Counted from the first letter of the stretch, positions 11,123 through 23,757 are shown. The stretch is 64,000 bases of DNA from Gigaspora margarita (GCA_009809945.1 WTPW01000557.1:264816-328815); one strand, 5' to 3'. A program made the numbers and translations. Notes: a model not told the origin generated them from the letters alone.

Positions 11123-12394
11123 TTAATTCATCATCTTCAGATCTGATGCTTTGTGATTCTTCATTATCTTTAGATTCAGGGTTAATCTGTTCAATTGAGT
11201 CTTGTGCCGTTTCATTGTATTGATAGTTAAGTCTTGTGCCGTTTCATTAGATGGTGTAGTATTGATTAGTTTATTAAGAATATTGGCTAATGCTTCTCTT
11301 TTATGTTTGTCCATAGGTTTGGCATAAGTATAATATCCACCAGAAGATTTATGTCCGCTGATTGCACGACCAGTATTTTCAGGTACTCCAATATTAAATA
11401 ATTCCATAATGCTTGTTCTTCGACCAGAATGATTACTAATATTTCTTGACTCAACATTAATTCCACATTCAATGCATATTGTTTTAAATAATGAACGAAT
11501 TGTACAATCACCCAACGCTTTGTCTAAATACCATTTGCCTTTTACAATAGCTTTAATAAATTATTAGTAATATTAATACATATATATATTAAATTTATCT
11601 TAATAATATAAATAATTACCATTTGGACTATGGCAAGCAGCAAGGTAAAAGTCCAAACATTTAAAACCTTTAGATCGGAAAGAAAGATACTTTCTTAAAT
11701 CAGAATTTGGCCCTGATATGCCTTCTGGATCAGATGGAAAAGGTATAATTAAGTCGGACTGATTTCCTTCTATACCGCCTTGATTATTTTTTTGCTAGGT
11801 TTTTTTAAATATAATACTATCAGGCGTATCAACAATTTGTGATACATGCAGGTTCACATGCTCACCGCCTCTCGCAGCACCCAATATAGAAATCCAGAAA
11901 AAAACTCGTTTTAATAGTCCCAATGGAGTATTCGGATCCAGAACTTCATGATTCAATATGTGCCGAATCTCTTCAGTAGTTAACCCATCTGTAGATTTAG
12001 ATTTACCAAGTTCCTTTTTTTTCATATCTTTGAGTAAACCGTCAAACTGTGCATATAAATCAGGAAAATCATCCTTATTATGTAAGTTATATTGCCAACC
12101 AGGTTTGATATTTTGAAGATGCCGGCTAATTGCAGATAAAGCATTCTTTAATGATGTTCTTGAATAACATCCACCATTTTTGGTTGTTACACTACATAGA
12201 AATTGAGAAACTTGAAGTTCGATTGTTTCTTTATCTTGATTTTCTAGTGGTTCTTTATAATTGACATCTGACCGCCACTGATTCATAATATTAATCCATC
12301 CTTCTGTGTTTTTGACAGTGTTTTTTGGAACGCGTCCTTTAGCAAGTGCTGCAAGTTGGTCATTAGAGGGTAAGAAATTAGAACGTTTATTCAT
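11123..12394 (-). pseudogene. Crypton-type tyrosine recombinase with one in-frame stop
   Basis: Exons are 12394-11620 and 11550-11123 (minus), with a 69-nt GT-AG intron at 11551-11619. The joined frame is about 400 codons. From MNKRSNF it holds a core-binding region (IHR-type helices, residues about 20-150). The catalytic residues of tyrosine recombinases follow in order: Arg in GAARGGEH (about 175), His-x-x-Arg in HSGRRT, and the Tyr near GHKSSGGYYTY. This order and spacing match Crypton-derived recombinases and the ZMYM2/QRICH1-like DUF3504 fold. A single TAG (11795-11797) interrupts the frame between the first Arg and the His motif. The frame continues intact on both sides, so inactivation is recent, or the base is an error or the site is spliced. 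A start 17 codons further upstream is possible but adds only a hydrophobic stretch. Confidence 0.75.
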
Positions 12395-12675
12395 ATTCGA
12401 ATATTGAATTAAAAAAAAAGAGCATAAAATAAAAATAGAAAGCAAGTATGAGCAAAAAGGTAANGNNGAAAAAAAAGAAAACGCGAAAGAAAAAGAATTG
12501 AATTGTATTTATAGTCTTTATGGCTGATAANGATTTGATCTGTGATCCATTAAATTTTTAACAATGGGAATAAACTTTTAATATAAAATTCTAATAAATA
12601 AATAATGCTGTAGTACTTTCNAATACTTTTTTTCTCAATAAATAGCGGCAATTTTTATTAGTTACTGTGCTATGC
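12395..12675. other. Upstream flank of the recombinase gene
   Basis: A-rich sequence with several ambiguous bases (near 12464-12468, 12531 and 12621). Contains the 5' side of the minus-strand recombinase gene; no gene recognised. Confidence 0.35.
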
Positions 12676-12934
12676 CGGATAAAACAGTTATGAGGCACAA
12701 GTGCCTCATAACTTCGGTACAATTTGCATTTTTTCAAGCACCTCGAAGACTGGCATGGCGCTATCGCGCCATGCCAGTCTTCGAGGCACTTGTAAAAATG
12801 CAAATTGTACCTTACCGGTATTTGCAGAATGTGATCTAATTGTTCGAATTTTGCGCACCTTCGGTGCTTAAAATCGACCAATCAAATCACATTCTGCAAA
12901 TACCTCAGTTATTCGGCACTTCGTGCCTCATAAC
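12676..12934. repeat. Cluster of nested palindromes
   Basis: Three hairpins lie in a row. At 12686-12713 there are 13-bp arms AGTTATGAGGCAC with a 2-nt loop. At 12716-12811 a near-perfect hairpin of 96 bp has a stem that includes CTCGAAGACTGGCATGGCGC. At 12817-12904 there are 19-bp inverted ends starting GGTATTTGCAGAATGTGAT. A further GGCACTTCGTGCC hairpin and a second copy of GCCTCATAACT at 12914-12934 close the block in inverted orientation. The GC-rich stems stand out from the AT-rich surroundings. The minus-strand frame at 12591-12881 is an artefact of the palindromes. Confidence 0.8.
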
Positions 12935-13229
12935 TATTAAATATAGAATTTGATTTAAATAATTAATGAAATATATGTATGGAATTTGATTTATTATGCT
13001 GACATGTGCGTAAATTATGATTGTGGATGGAATTGTAATTACAACCCGTAAAAACTGGGCAAAATTTAATCTAACTGCAATAAAGATAGCTTTCTAATTA
13101 TTGACAACAACTAGAAATATCTTAAATTCAATAATAATAATAATATAAAATTAAATATAATAAACATAAAACTCGATAAATACAATGTACAGTCTTAAAA
13201 AAAAAATTTAAAAAAAACAAATAAAATAG

Positions 13230-14480
13230 ATAAAAATGATCTCTGTATTTCAGCTATTTCATTTATTGAAACAGTTCAAGAAAATACTTCTTTGAGTAGA
13301 ATTGCAATATATAGATATGACAGCTCAGCCTGGAAAGAGCTAAAATTAAGTAATAGAAATTGGCTAAGAGCAATTAGAGACTATATACAAAAAAAGAAGA
13401 TAAACCTAGAATTAGTCAAGGTAAAGGCGCATGCAGGAGTAAGAGGTAATGAGGAAGCAGATAAACTCATGAAATAAGGTGCCAGTAGAGGTGAAGGACT
13501 TAGCTTGAGTAGTGGATAGACCAAAGGCTTAAGAATTATACTGAGGTGGGATAATCACATAGTAGATAGACCATTAAGGAAGTTTGTGCAAGATGTACTT
13601 ATATCAATTTATGATGTAGGGTGGGCAAGCTTGGTAGCAATAGGTTTGGACATAAAAGAAGGAAATAGTATAGCAGAAGTAGATTGAAAAAGCACATAGT
13701 TGCATTTGAATAAAGTAAAAGACAGAAACTGTTTTAATGAAAAGGGTAGTAAAAGGTGGGTACATAAAATTAAAAGGATAAATAAGCAGTTGCCAATGAT
13801 GTCAGTCCTACAACAAAGATATCTGAAGATTTACAGAGAAGACCAATGCATCACATGTTGCAGCGAGACAGAGACAAAAGATCACCTAGCAGAATGCAGT
13901 TCGCTCCAGAAAATATAAGAAGATAACGAGGCTGAAGTATTTATAGAAGCTCTCAAAGACAAGAAATTAGACTGGGACCTTGAGCAAAAATGAAAATGGG
14001 AAAATCTTTGGGCCGGAAATAGTACTGAAGATAAAAAAAAAAAGAAAACTTTTGTTACAGGGCCTGGTCCCTGTAACGAAACAAGAAGAGACAGGCACAG
14101 AAATAAAGGAAAAGAACATAATTTTTGAATAATAAATGCTAAATTTATAGAAAAAATATGGAAACCCAGATGCGAAACCGTAGCAGAATGAGAAAAGGAG
14201 AAGAACATAATGAAAGTAAGAAAGCGTAAATTTGAGGCAAGAGAGAAAGATAGCAAAGAAGTGAAAAGCTAAGGGAAAAAGAAAAAATCAAGTGAAGAAG
14301 AAATTACCCAGGACGGGTTAGAAGACTTGAACAAGCCCTTGGGTAAATTTGAAAAGATGGTAAAAGGAGCAAAATGCATTATAAGAAATTGGATAGAGGG
14401 CGCGATGAGACTATTCTGGATGTTATTGGCCAAGCCACAAAAAAATACAAAATAAGGGATGATCCTGACAAAGCCAGCAA
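13230..14480 (+). pseudogene. 3' part of a LINE ORF2: RNase H and C-terminal zinc motif
   Basis: The frame at 13292-13477 ends in LVKVKAHAGVRGNEEADKL, the distal RNase H motif (His, then Asn and Asp of GNEEAD). The frame at 13700-13918 carries IYREDQCITCC...ETETKDHLAEC, the Cys-Cys-His-Cys motif that follows RNase H in fungal LINEs. Further fragments (FIEKIWKPRCE at about 14140, and a segment around IIRNWIEGAMRLFW at about 14380) fit the extreme C-terminus. Stops and frameshifts separate the pieces. The reverse transcriptase and endonuclease are absent, so this is a 5'-truncated, decayed copy. Its codon use differs from the second LINE at 24-34 kb, suggesting another family. Confidence 0.75.
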
Positions 14481-16261
14481 GAGCTTATCAGTAACAATTT
14501 GAAAGTTTTCTATATGTTAGAAAACAGAAAATTAGAAACAAATCTTGATTGCAGCAGATCATATTTAGGTACTTCAGTAACTGGATGAGTCTTTATTGTG
14601 ATAGGGAGGGAATCATAGGCATTAGTCTAGAAAGTCTAGAGTAGCATACTCGTATCTCAAATAATAAAAGCAGAATTGTCCAAAAAAAAAAAAAGCAATA
14701 TATAGATATGAATACAATAAATTTGTATATTATAAATTTAAAGCATTCGTCTCTGTCGATAATTAACATAGGATCAACAAAATTGAGCAAAATAAGATAA
14801 TGTTGGTTATAGGTAAATTTGTCTTAAAAAATTCTGAATTGAACGTGAGTTACAATAATATGTGTTTTCAAATATAAAATACTAATTTAACATGAGTAAG
14901 CCTAGTCATAGCCTGAATTTCTTTCTAAGTCAAAATAAACTTTCTTTTAATTTTTGACTAAATGAAAAATTTAAATATGGTAGATTAGTTTAATTATTAT
15001 TTCTAAGATTGTACTTACTTATTTTTATTATTCTAACAAATTAATCCAAAATCTAATGTCACTATTTTTTAAGCAATAAATTTAGACTTGAAAATGATTG
15101 AAAATGAACCTACAATATATGACCTTCTAGTGACTCTACTGTTTGGATATTATTCGGCCTATGCAAATCTTTGGAAATTAGCAAAAATAAGCCTTCGCAT
15201 TTTATTTTGGATGGAGAGGTTATAACCCTATTACTTCAGATTACTTGATGATAGAAATTGACTCTGCATTTGTTACTAGAACAGCTAGGCATGTGGTGTA
15301 CCCAATGTGATTGAGAACAAAGCAATCCTATCTGTTTGTAGTGAACTGTATATAGGTAACAATATGATGCATATTATAGAATCAGACATTGAGTAAAATA
15401 ATGTGTTCTTGGTTAATAAAACTAGTACTCTAGAACAAGCAACTAATAATAGAAAAAAATGTAATCAAGATTTATTAAACTTCAAAGATAAATGTAAAAA
15501 TAAAAAAATTGACAAGAAACCAAAACAAACGCCAATAACTAAGTCTACAAATAATAAACCGAATTATGAAGACCCTATAGATAGATAGAATTGAATTAGA
15601 AGACAAAATTGAAAACAAACCTAACTCGGAATATAACAAACAACAAAATGAAACTAAATAAATATCAATTCAAGAGCTGATAAATTAAAATCAGCTTTAA
15701 AAATACTAAAAAATAATACTACTATGATTTTGGTCAAATTAGTAGTGTTATTGTATATAAATCTTATTTTTACCTTTTTTTGCATATATTTTTAAATATT
15801 AAATAAATTTATATTTTGGCAAATTTGACTTTTATTGATCAATCAACTTTTAAGTGCAGTTAACAATGGCAAAAAATTTAATATCATAATTGTCATACCT
15901 TGAAAAATAACTTATAAATACTATAATATAAAAAATATATAATTAATAAATAAAAAAGCTTTTACCAAAAAAAAGCCTTTACTAAAAACATCAAATACCT
16001 AAATTATTATATTGCACAATTAGTAAATAAAGTGGCTGCATGATGCTGTTACACAAAACCAAAAATAGAAGAATTATTGAATTATGTTAGAGAAATTAAA
16101 TTTATATAGAATCTTTTTAGCTTTTAATCATTTAATAGTATCTAAAAGCTTAACATTCAGTATGATTATGAAATGCAGTATAAAAACAGTTTATATCAGG
16201 ACAGAGTTGTAAATACATTGGTAAATATTATAAAAATATATATATATATTTAAAATACTTA
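14481..16261. other. AT-rich, no gene recognised
   Basis: No domains, terminal repeats or tandem arrays were recognised. A Lys/Asn-rich frame at 15403-15588 has no start context or family resemblance and is not called. Confidence 0.4.
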
Positions 16262-17640
16262 GCTCAAATCGCCCAACATGTGACCCTTATGATATTTGAT
16301 CAGATTGGGATCATGAAGTTAATAATTAATTGATGATCATAAATTGATTATGTCAAGAATCGAAAAAAAATCAATAAAAAATCTATATATTTATTAATAA
16401 TTATTATTATTATGTTGCAATTTTTATTATATGTATTAATTGACTTTAATACATTTTTGATTTGTTTTTTTTTTTAGAAATCAAGTGATATAACATTAGG
16501 CAAAACTAATAATATTGGAAATAAAAAACAAAGATAATTTAAACTTGAAATACTTAAAATAATCCTTTGGAAAGGATATTTGTATACAAATACCATGTAC
16601 AAAAATTAGTTTCAAGCTATGCAAAGTTATTTAACATTTTGCATTATGTATATTTCAAAATTTGGGGCAGCCAGATGGTTTTTTTATTTTTTTATTTTTA
16701 TTTTTTTTTAATTTTTTTTCTTTTTTTTAAATCAAAACAATATAAAAAAATATTATTAACATTTAATAATATACAAAGTTGTTCTTTTATTTTACACAAC
16801 AAGAAATCAAAAAATTGGGTTTATAGTTATTTTTTCTGTCAATCCTATCAGACAATTACAGGAAATTAAAGACTCTATTAGATGACACTAGATAAAAATA
16901 GCATGAAAAAATAGATGTCAAAAATCAAATATTTGGCATAATTAGAATTAAAAAAAAATAATAATAAATTGAAAATTGCCTGACATGTGGCCTGTATGAT
17001 GTTCGATTAGGTCAGGATCATAAAGTTAATAATTAATTAATGATCATGAATAGATCACGATCAAAAAAATCAATGAAAAATCAATATGTTTATTAATAAT
17101 TATTATTATTATGTTGCAATTTTTATTATATGTATTAATCGACTTTAATACATTTTCAATTTATTTTTTAGAAATCAAATGATATATCAATAGAAAAACA
17201 AGTAATATTAGAAATAAAAAACAAAGCATAACTTAAATTTGAGATACTTAAAATAATTCTTTGAAAGAATAATCATATACAAATATTACATACCATACAA
17301 AAATTAGTTTAAAACCACATAAATTTGAATTAACATTTTGTATTACATGAATTTCAAAATTTGGGGCAAACAGACAGTTAGTTTTTTTATTTTTTTATTT
17401 TTTATTTTTTATTTTTATTTTTATTTTTTTTTAATTAAAATAATATTTGCATTTAATAATATACAAGGTTAATCCTTTATTTTATACAACAAGGAATCAA
17501 AAAATTGGGCTGATAATCATTTTTTCTGTCAATTCTATAGGATAATTACAGGAAATTGAGGACTCTATTGGATAACACCAGATAAAAATAGCATGAAAAA
17601 ATAGATGTCAAAAATCAAACATTTGGTACAATTGGAATTA
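16262..17640. repeat. Tandem duplication of a segment of about 700 bp
   Basis: Copy 1 (about 16262-16965) and copy 2 (about 16972-17640) share the same series of landmarks in order. These are an ACATGTGRCC start, GTTAATAATTAATTGATGATCA, TTATTATTATTATGTTGCAA, GACTTTAATACATTTT, AGAAATCAARTGATAT, TTTCAAAATTTGGGGCA, a long T-rich tract, and GCATGAAAAAATAGATGTCA at the end. Differences are scattered substitutions and small indels. The 100-codon frame in copy 1 (16567-16869) is broken in copy 2, so it is probably not a gene. Origin unknown. Confidence 0.75.
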
Positions 17641-17659
17641 AAAAAAATAGGATAATATT

Positions 17660-17862
17660 ATTTGTAACAGCCTGTTATACACTTATTTGTAATTATTCTA
17701 ACTCCAAATTTTACTAAGACAATACCTATTGTACTTCTAACAAAAAATGATCCTCTTGCAATTCTGTATTAATTTTAATTCTAACCCTAACCAAACCCTA
17801 TTTTAATTTTAATGTGCCTTAATGGGCTGTTACAAATAAGTATGTAACAGGCTATTACAAAT
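17660..17862. mobile_element. MITE with ATTTGTAACAGCCTGTTA-type inverted repeats, copy 1
   Basis: Inverted ends of about 33 bp (ATTTGTAACAGCCTGTTAT and onward) bracket a core with AATGATCCTCTTGCAATTC and a CCCTAACC-like tract. A second full copy lies at 38977-39190. The core alone recurs at about 23390-23490 inside a foldback element. No coding capacity. Confidence 0.75.
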
Positions 17863-18439
17863 AAGTTTTTCCAAAAAAATAAATAAATAAATAATTGTAA
17901 AAATTAAAAAAATGGGATAACAAATAATGCAAAATAAAAAAATCAACTTTACATAACCTAATATAAAATACAAATTGAACTATTGCATTTAATGATAATA
18001 TGTAAAAGTATAACCAATCAAAGAAATGTATTTAACCAAATTATTTTGCTCCTCAAATATATACATTAAATTGCATTCCATTTTTGTATATTTATTTAAT
18101 TAAATAATTAAATATGCATTAAATTGTAAATGCAAATATATATAGTAATAAATTATTCAAATGTGCTTCAAATCAATTTAATAAAAAAAAAATAATTTGT
18201 CTAAAAAATCAAAATATAAATATTTACATCATGCAATTCGTAAATATTTGATTAATTAAAAAATTAAATATAAATTAAATAATAAATACAAACCAGCCAA
18301 ATAATATTGTTGCATGAACAAATACAATAAAAATTTAATAATAAAAGCAAAAAAATGCTTAATTTTGGCATAAAACAAATCAACAAAAACAAAAAAAATA
18401 AAAAAATAAAAAATATGTAATATACCTATAATACTTTAG
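17863..18439. other. AT-rich, no gene recognised
   Basis: Very A-rich sequence preceding the first recognisable Helitron codons. It may include the Helitron's 5' non-coding part. Confidence 0.35.
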
Positions 18440-21400
18440 AAACATCTTCTTCTGCTTCTAATATATTTGAAGAACCTTGGCAAATCTTAGAAAAACTTCA
18501 AAAACTACTAAATGAATTTTAAAATAAAATATTAAATGATTACTCTTCAGTACCTTGTGCTTACTGCTCTATATTAATGATGAGTCATCAAATAAATTGG
18601 ATTGATTATAAAGACTCTGAAAAATATATGTTGCCTATAGTATTTGAAAACATTGAAATAGTAACTCACATAAATAACAGAAACAAAAAAAAGTTGCTAT
18701 TTGTTCTTCCTGTAAATCAGAAAAATATCATTGATATTTACCAATCCTCTGCACAGTGCCAGATAAAATTAATGTTGTACCAATGATTTACTGAAAATAT
18801 CTTTCTCCAATTTATATAAATTGTATGCTAGGTTGTGCTTCTAGTAGACATCTACATGGTCTTATTAAACTCTCTAAAAACAAACATGCTCTTGAATTAC
18901 ATTCAGTCTTAATTGGAGCTTTTTTTAAATCAAGAACCCCCAAATTGGTTTATTCAACACTATTAACTGCAAGCCAATAGTTAAAAAATAATAACCCAAT
19001 ATTTAAAAAATATGATTAAGCTTATATACCAACTCAATTTTCAACAATAAATACTACTGATCAAACTTTTCATATAGCAAGACCAGCAAATGAATCCTCA
19101 AGCTCAACAAATACTAGACTATCTTCTTTAGTTGTATCTAATAACAACTTTTCAATTGAAATATATGATGAAGACTACAGATATCAAAGATTGATAGCAG
19201 GATTTTTACAAACCAAATATAGTCTAGATCTACCTAAACCAAATTATTATCCAAATATTGAACCACTATTATTTCCAGATCTTTTTCCATCTGGTCATTA
19301 CCATTATGAAGACTCTAAAAAACTATTAGATTTTAAACAAAAAATTAATAGTTATGGTAAATACATTAAACTAATTCTTTTATGCCCTGATCCAAGATTT
19401 AGACTTCACTAGTATTGGCCATATTGGTCATATCTCAATCTTGAAAAAAAGAAACTACCAGAATCAAAACTGAATTATAAATCAAAAAAAATGTTATTCA
19501 TAAATCACTTCTAACAAGAACTGATCCAATAAAAGCAATTACCTACAGCAATCAACCTATTATAAATAAATTACTTGCTACAACTTTGCTATCTTATATT
19601 TGAACCTCAGATACCTGTTTTAAAAAAAAATAGTATCAAGTAAATACAATACTTCAAAACTATGGATTACCTCAAATCTTTTATACAATAACAATAGGTG
19701 AAGATAAATGGACACATTTAAAAAAAAATACTTGAAACTACTAACAATAAATATCCTTTACCTACTAATAGATCATTATATGTTTATCTTCATTATCACA
19801 ACAAATAAACAATATACACAATAAACTTTGGAAAGATCCTAAAATTGTACAATGGAAAAATTTTGTAAATTATTTTGAAAGAGATGAATTTCAGAATAGA
19901 GGAACAATTCATACTCATGGATTCACTTATACAGAACTAAAAATACCTGAACTAATTGAATTAAAAACAATTTATGCAAATATACCTGATCCAATAACTA
20001 AACAAGTTCTCTTTCAATTAGTATCTACATTTCAAGTATATCAATGTATTAAAGAAAAATATAGAGGCCCAGGAACAGATTTAAATCCTTGTAAAAAAGG
20101 TTTTTCTCAACCTTATCAAACCATACTTACTGTAATACTAACTCAAAACAATATACCTATAAAAAAACAAAAGAAATTGACTGCTAGATAGTCCCTTATT
20201 ATCATGAAATATTATTATTATGGCAGGAACATATAAATTTTCAATATATTACCACTTTTGGTTTTGGAAAATATATAATAAAATATACAACCAAATCTGA
20301 ACCAGCTGAGCTTTTTGATATAATGGAACAAGACTCTTACAAAAGACATATTCAAGCAAGAAGACTAGGATCAATTGAACTTATGATATTACTATTATAA
20401 TACCTTATAACAAGATCATCAATTTCTCCTCTGAATTAAGAATTCATTCAGTAAAACCAATTTATCTACAAAGATGAACAATTAAAATACTATAAACATA
20501 GCAACCAAATTAAAACCTTAAAGTCTAACTTATAATCTATTTAAAAAATTAATTAAAAAAGAATAAATAATGATAGTGATAGTGATAATGATGAAGATAA
20601 AGATGACAAACCATACTATGATGATGCAATTGATAAATAATAGACCAAAAAATGATATATTTGAAACAATGATCTACTCTAGTATTTTAAAAATTATAAT
20701 ATAAGAAATAAAGCTCCAGATCAAAATTCAAACCTATATTTTACCAAAGATCTTAAAAATCAATTTGAAATTAAAAGAAAAAACTAATATTAATAAGATT
20801 TACAAACTATAAAATTGAAGATAATGAGCCATATTTCTTTTATCATCTATTGATGAAAATTCTAGTACATTCACAAAATGAATTACTTGAAAATTGCTCT
20901 AATTTTAAAAAAAAATTTGAACAAGAATACCCTACAAGATATCAACAACTCTTAGAACAAGCTTCAAATGATTCACAAATTGCACAAAGCACTATATCAA
21001 AAAAATTTAAAAAAGCAATTGAATTAGCACTTGAAAATCTAAACAAAAATAATCTATGAAATATTATATACAAACAACTAATTTTATTAGAGAAGTCTCT
21101 ACAAACATCAGAATCAATTCTATATTTATATGAAGAACAATATAAAATATGTAATATAATATGTAACTTATGGGCACTGGATTAGAAAATAGATATCCCT
21201 ACTTTTTATGACTGGATCAGCAGGTACTGGAAAATTATTCATGATACTCCAAATCACTAATATGCTTAATACAAAAAATATTAAATATTACTATCATCTA
21301 CTGGAGTATCTGCTCTAAGTATAGGTGGTAAGACTATATACTCAGCTCTTAAAATTAGACAATTTGATGGTCATTATTAAACACTTGCAATAGAAAATAA

Positions 21401-21786
21401 AAATTCAAAAATTGACATCCTAGAATTTAAAGTATTAATAATAAATAAAATCTCAAAAGTATCAAGTGAGCTACTAACCTTTATAAGCAACATGTTCAGC
21501 TTACTATACAGAAACCATAAAGCCTTTAGAGAAATTCGAATACTTGTAATTGGAGATCTAGCATTCTACCCTCTATCAATGGTCAACAAGTATTCTTTTC
21601 ACTGTATAGAAATTATTTTTTCCTCTTTTTTTAATAAAAACAAAGTGACAAAAAAATGATTCAGAATTTTACAACCTATTACAAGAACTAAGATTTGGAA
21701 TTCTTTCTGAAAAATCAATAAATGCAATAAATAAAAAAATTTCCAATTCAATGAACTTAGAAACAATACTAAATTCAACTCATATA

Positions 21787-22105
21787 CCATATATTTTCAA
21801 AAATAAGCAACCTTTTTTGGGCAAAAAATTACACAAAAAAGCAGGAGGTTGCTTATTTTCAATTGTTGAATTTTTAGAAAAATTGAAAAATGCACTAATA
21901 AAAAGTTGTCCAAATGCTACCTAATTTTTATAGTAAGTGTATTTTGATGTTCTGAACAAGTTTACTTAATGCCACTTTTGAGGTTTACTTAGTAAAATTT
22001 AAATTTAGACTTTTATATGTAGCAACTGCTTAGTTTAATTGAGATTTTTGAAAAAAACCAGGGGTTGCTTATTTTAGGGTGTTGCTTATTTTCAGGAATA
22101 TACAG
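21787..22105. mobile_element. Mariner-like MITE inside the Helitron helicase
   Basis: The ends CCATATATTTTCAAAAATAAGC and, inverted, CTGTATATTCCTGAAAATAAGC are related and are flanked by TA (21785-21786 and 22106-22107). Taking out the element and one TA joins the helicase codons into THIVGLRQTANEIN with no frame change. It belongs to the same TIR family as 30371-30587 and 41022-42086 (shared AAAATAAGCA block). Confidence 0.75.
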
Positions 22106-22234
22106 TAGTTGGTCTTAGACAAACTGCAAATGAAATTAACTTCTTTATATGCAACAATTTACCACACAATAATGAAAACACAGACACTATCATATCAAAA
22201 CCTATAGATATGTATGATAGCCAACTATGAACTG

Positions 22235-22830
22235 GTGCAAAAAGATTTGTACTTCAAAAAATTTTATAATTTTAATACTAAGAAAAAATTTTTATTTTCT
22301 TAATTAATTATTAAAAATTTTTTAGTATCAAATAAAATAGGTTTTAATCTAACTTTTTATATTATTTTTATTGTTTTAACATTGTTTTATTTTATAATTA
22401 AGCAGGTACAATTTACTGTATCTGAAAAAAAACAAAAATTTTTTTTAAAAAAAAATATTTTAAATAATTTCGCAATCAATATGCAGTTCTATGAGCTTGT
22501 ATTATGCAAGTGCATTAATGTGCATATAATAAAGTTTTGGTTAAAATTTGAGCAAAATTGAATTACTGGTTGTGAAAAAATTAAGCTTTAAAGTGAGGTA
22601 ATTTGATTTTTTTACTATATATACATATATATAAATTACTATAGTAAATTATATAGTAAATATTTTTTAAAAAAAGTTACTATTAGTAAATTTTTTTTAT
22701 TTTAATCAAAATTTTTTTATTTTTATTAATTTGGTAACCTAATAAGTATATTAAATTAAAAAAAATTAAAAATTAATTTGTACAAAAAATATTTTAATCA
22801 GAGCTATTTGAGGTACAAATCTTTTTGCAC
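22235..22830. mobile_element. Insertion with 18-bp inverted ends in the Helitron
   Basis: Perfect inverted ends GTGCAAAAAGATTTGTAC occupy 22235-22252 and 22813-22830 and bracket about 560 bp of extremely AT-rich DNA. Helitron helicase codons occur on both sides. The target duplication is short (TG or similar), so the superfamily is unclear. Confidence 0.7.
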
Positions 22831-23041
22831 TGGCCTATACTTAATAATAATGATAATCTCTACCATTTTAAAAACTACACTAACCTCCTAGATGAAATTA
22901 TTCTACAAGAAGGTACAAGAATAATGTATCTCAACAACAAACTCTTTAACTATAGAATATGTAATAGTATCATTGATGTAATAACCAAATTGAGGATGCA
23001 AATCACTAACTCTTCCTGATGATCACTTGTACCAAAATTTT

Positions 23042-23757
23042 CTTAATTGATGATCCGCCAGTCATCTAATGCAAAATTATAGTGTAACGTGATGCAGATC
23101 ACTATGTAAATTACATAAGCATGAAAAATGCCAAGATTTTTTGACAATTATACATAAAAATTTTTTTTCGTACTAAGTTAACAGCTAATGCCCACTAATT
23201 GAAAGTTGTAGAGCTCATTGAGACGCATCTAAAGAAGGTAAGATCGTCCAAATTGGTCCAGTGGTTGCTGAGATATCTTTAAAAAACGATTGGCCAACTA
23301 TATAAAATTACTATATAAACAAACTATTGTTTACATAGTAATTTTAGAAGGAATCTATTTGTTGCTCCCTGTGACATGCTTATTTGTCACTGCTTTATTT
23401 ATGACTCAAATCTTTCTAAGATAATGCCTATTGCACTTCTAACAAAAAATGATCCTCTCGCAATTCTGTATTAATCTTAACTCTAACCCTAACCTAATTC
23501 AGTAATTTTATATAGTCAGCCAATCGTTTTTTAAAGATATCTCAGCAACCACTGGGCCAATTTGGACGATCTCACCTCCTTTAGATGCGTTTCAGTGAGC
23601 TCTACAACTTTCAATTAGTGGGCATTAGCTGTTAACTTATTACAAAAAAAATTTCCTTAGAGACACTCAGCATTTACATCCTATATGATAAACATATGAG
23701 ATCTGCATCACGTTACACTATGATCTTGCACCAGATGACTAGCGGATTATCAATTAA
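23042..23757. mobile_element. Foldback element with arms of about 260 bp
   Basis: The two arms (about 23042-23325 and 23497-23757) are near-perfect inverted copies. Their tips are TTGATRATCCGCYAGTCATC and TTAA lies at both borders, which would fit a TTAA-targeting (piggyBac-like) element, although TTAA is itself palindromic. Inside each arm is the motif CCAGTGGTTGCTGAGATATC, shared with the hairpin array at 48-50 kb. The loop (about 23360-23495) is a fragment of the MITE family of 17660. Confidence 0.8.

Larger units (their letters stand above)
18440..23020 (+). pseudogene. Degenerate Helitron Rep/helicase, main part
   Basis: Many short frames line up in the order of a Helitron protein. The N-terminal region has VPCAYCSILM (18557) and FPDLFPSGHYHYED (about 19273). 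The Rep HUH motif is RGTIHTHGF (about 19899-19925). The two-tyrosine motif is KYIIKYTTKSEP (about 20260-20296). The Pif1-like helicase has a Walker A GSAGTGK (about 21215-21235), and its Walker B position reads VLIINKIS instead of the usual DE. Helicase C-terminal strings VGLRQTANEIN (22107) and LQEGTRIMYLNN (22890) follow. Stops and frameshifts throughout show it is dead. It is interrupted by insertions at 21787-22105 and 22235-22830. Its last part lies beyond other insertions at 33970-34247 and 35566-35690. Confidence 0.85.

Noticed and set aside
12591..12881. 96-aa minus-strand frame
   Set aside because: It spans the hairpin cluster and an ambiguous base; its length follows from the palindromes.
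13882..14256. 124-aa hydrophobic minus-strand frame
   Set aside because: It is antisense to the C-terminal LINE fragments, which have recognisable motifs on the plus strand.
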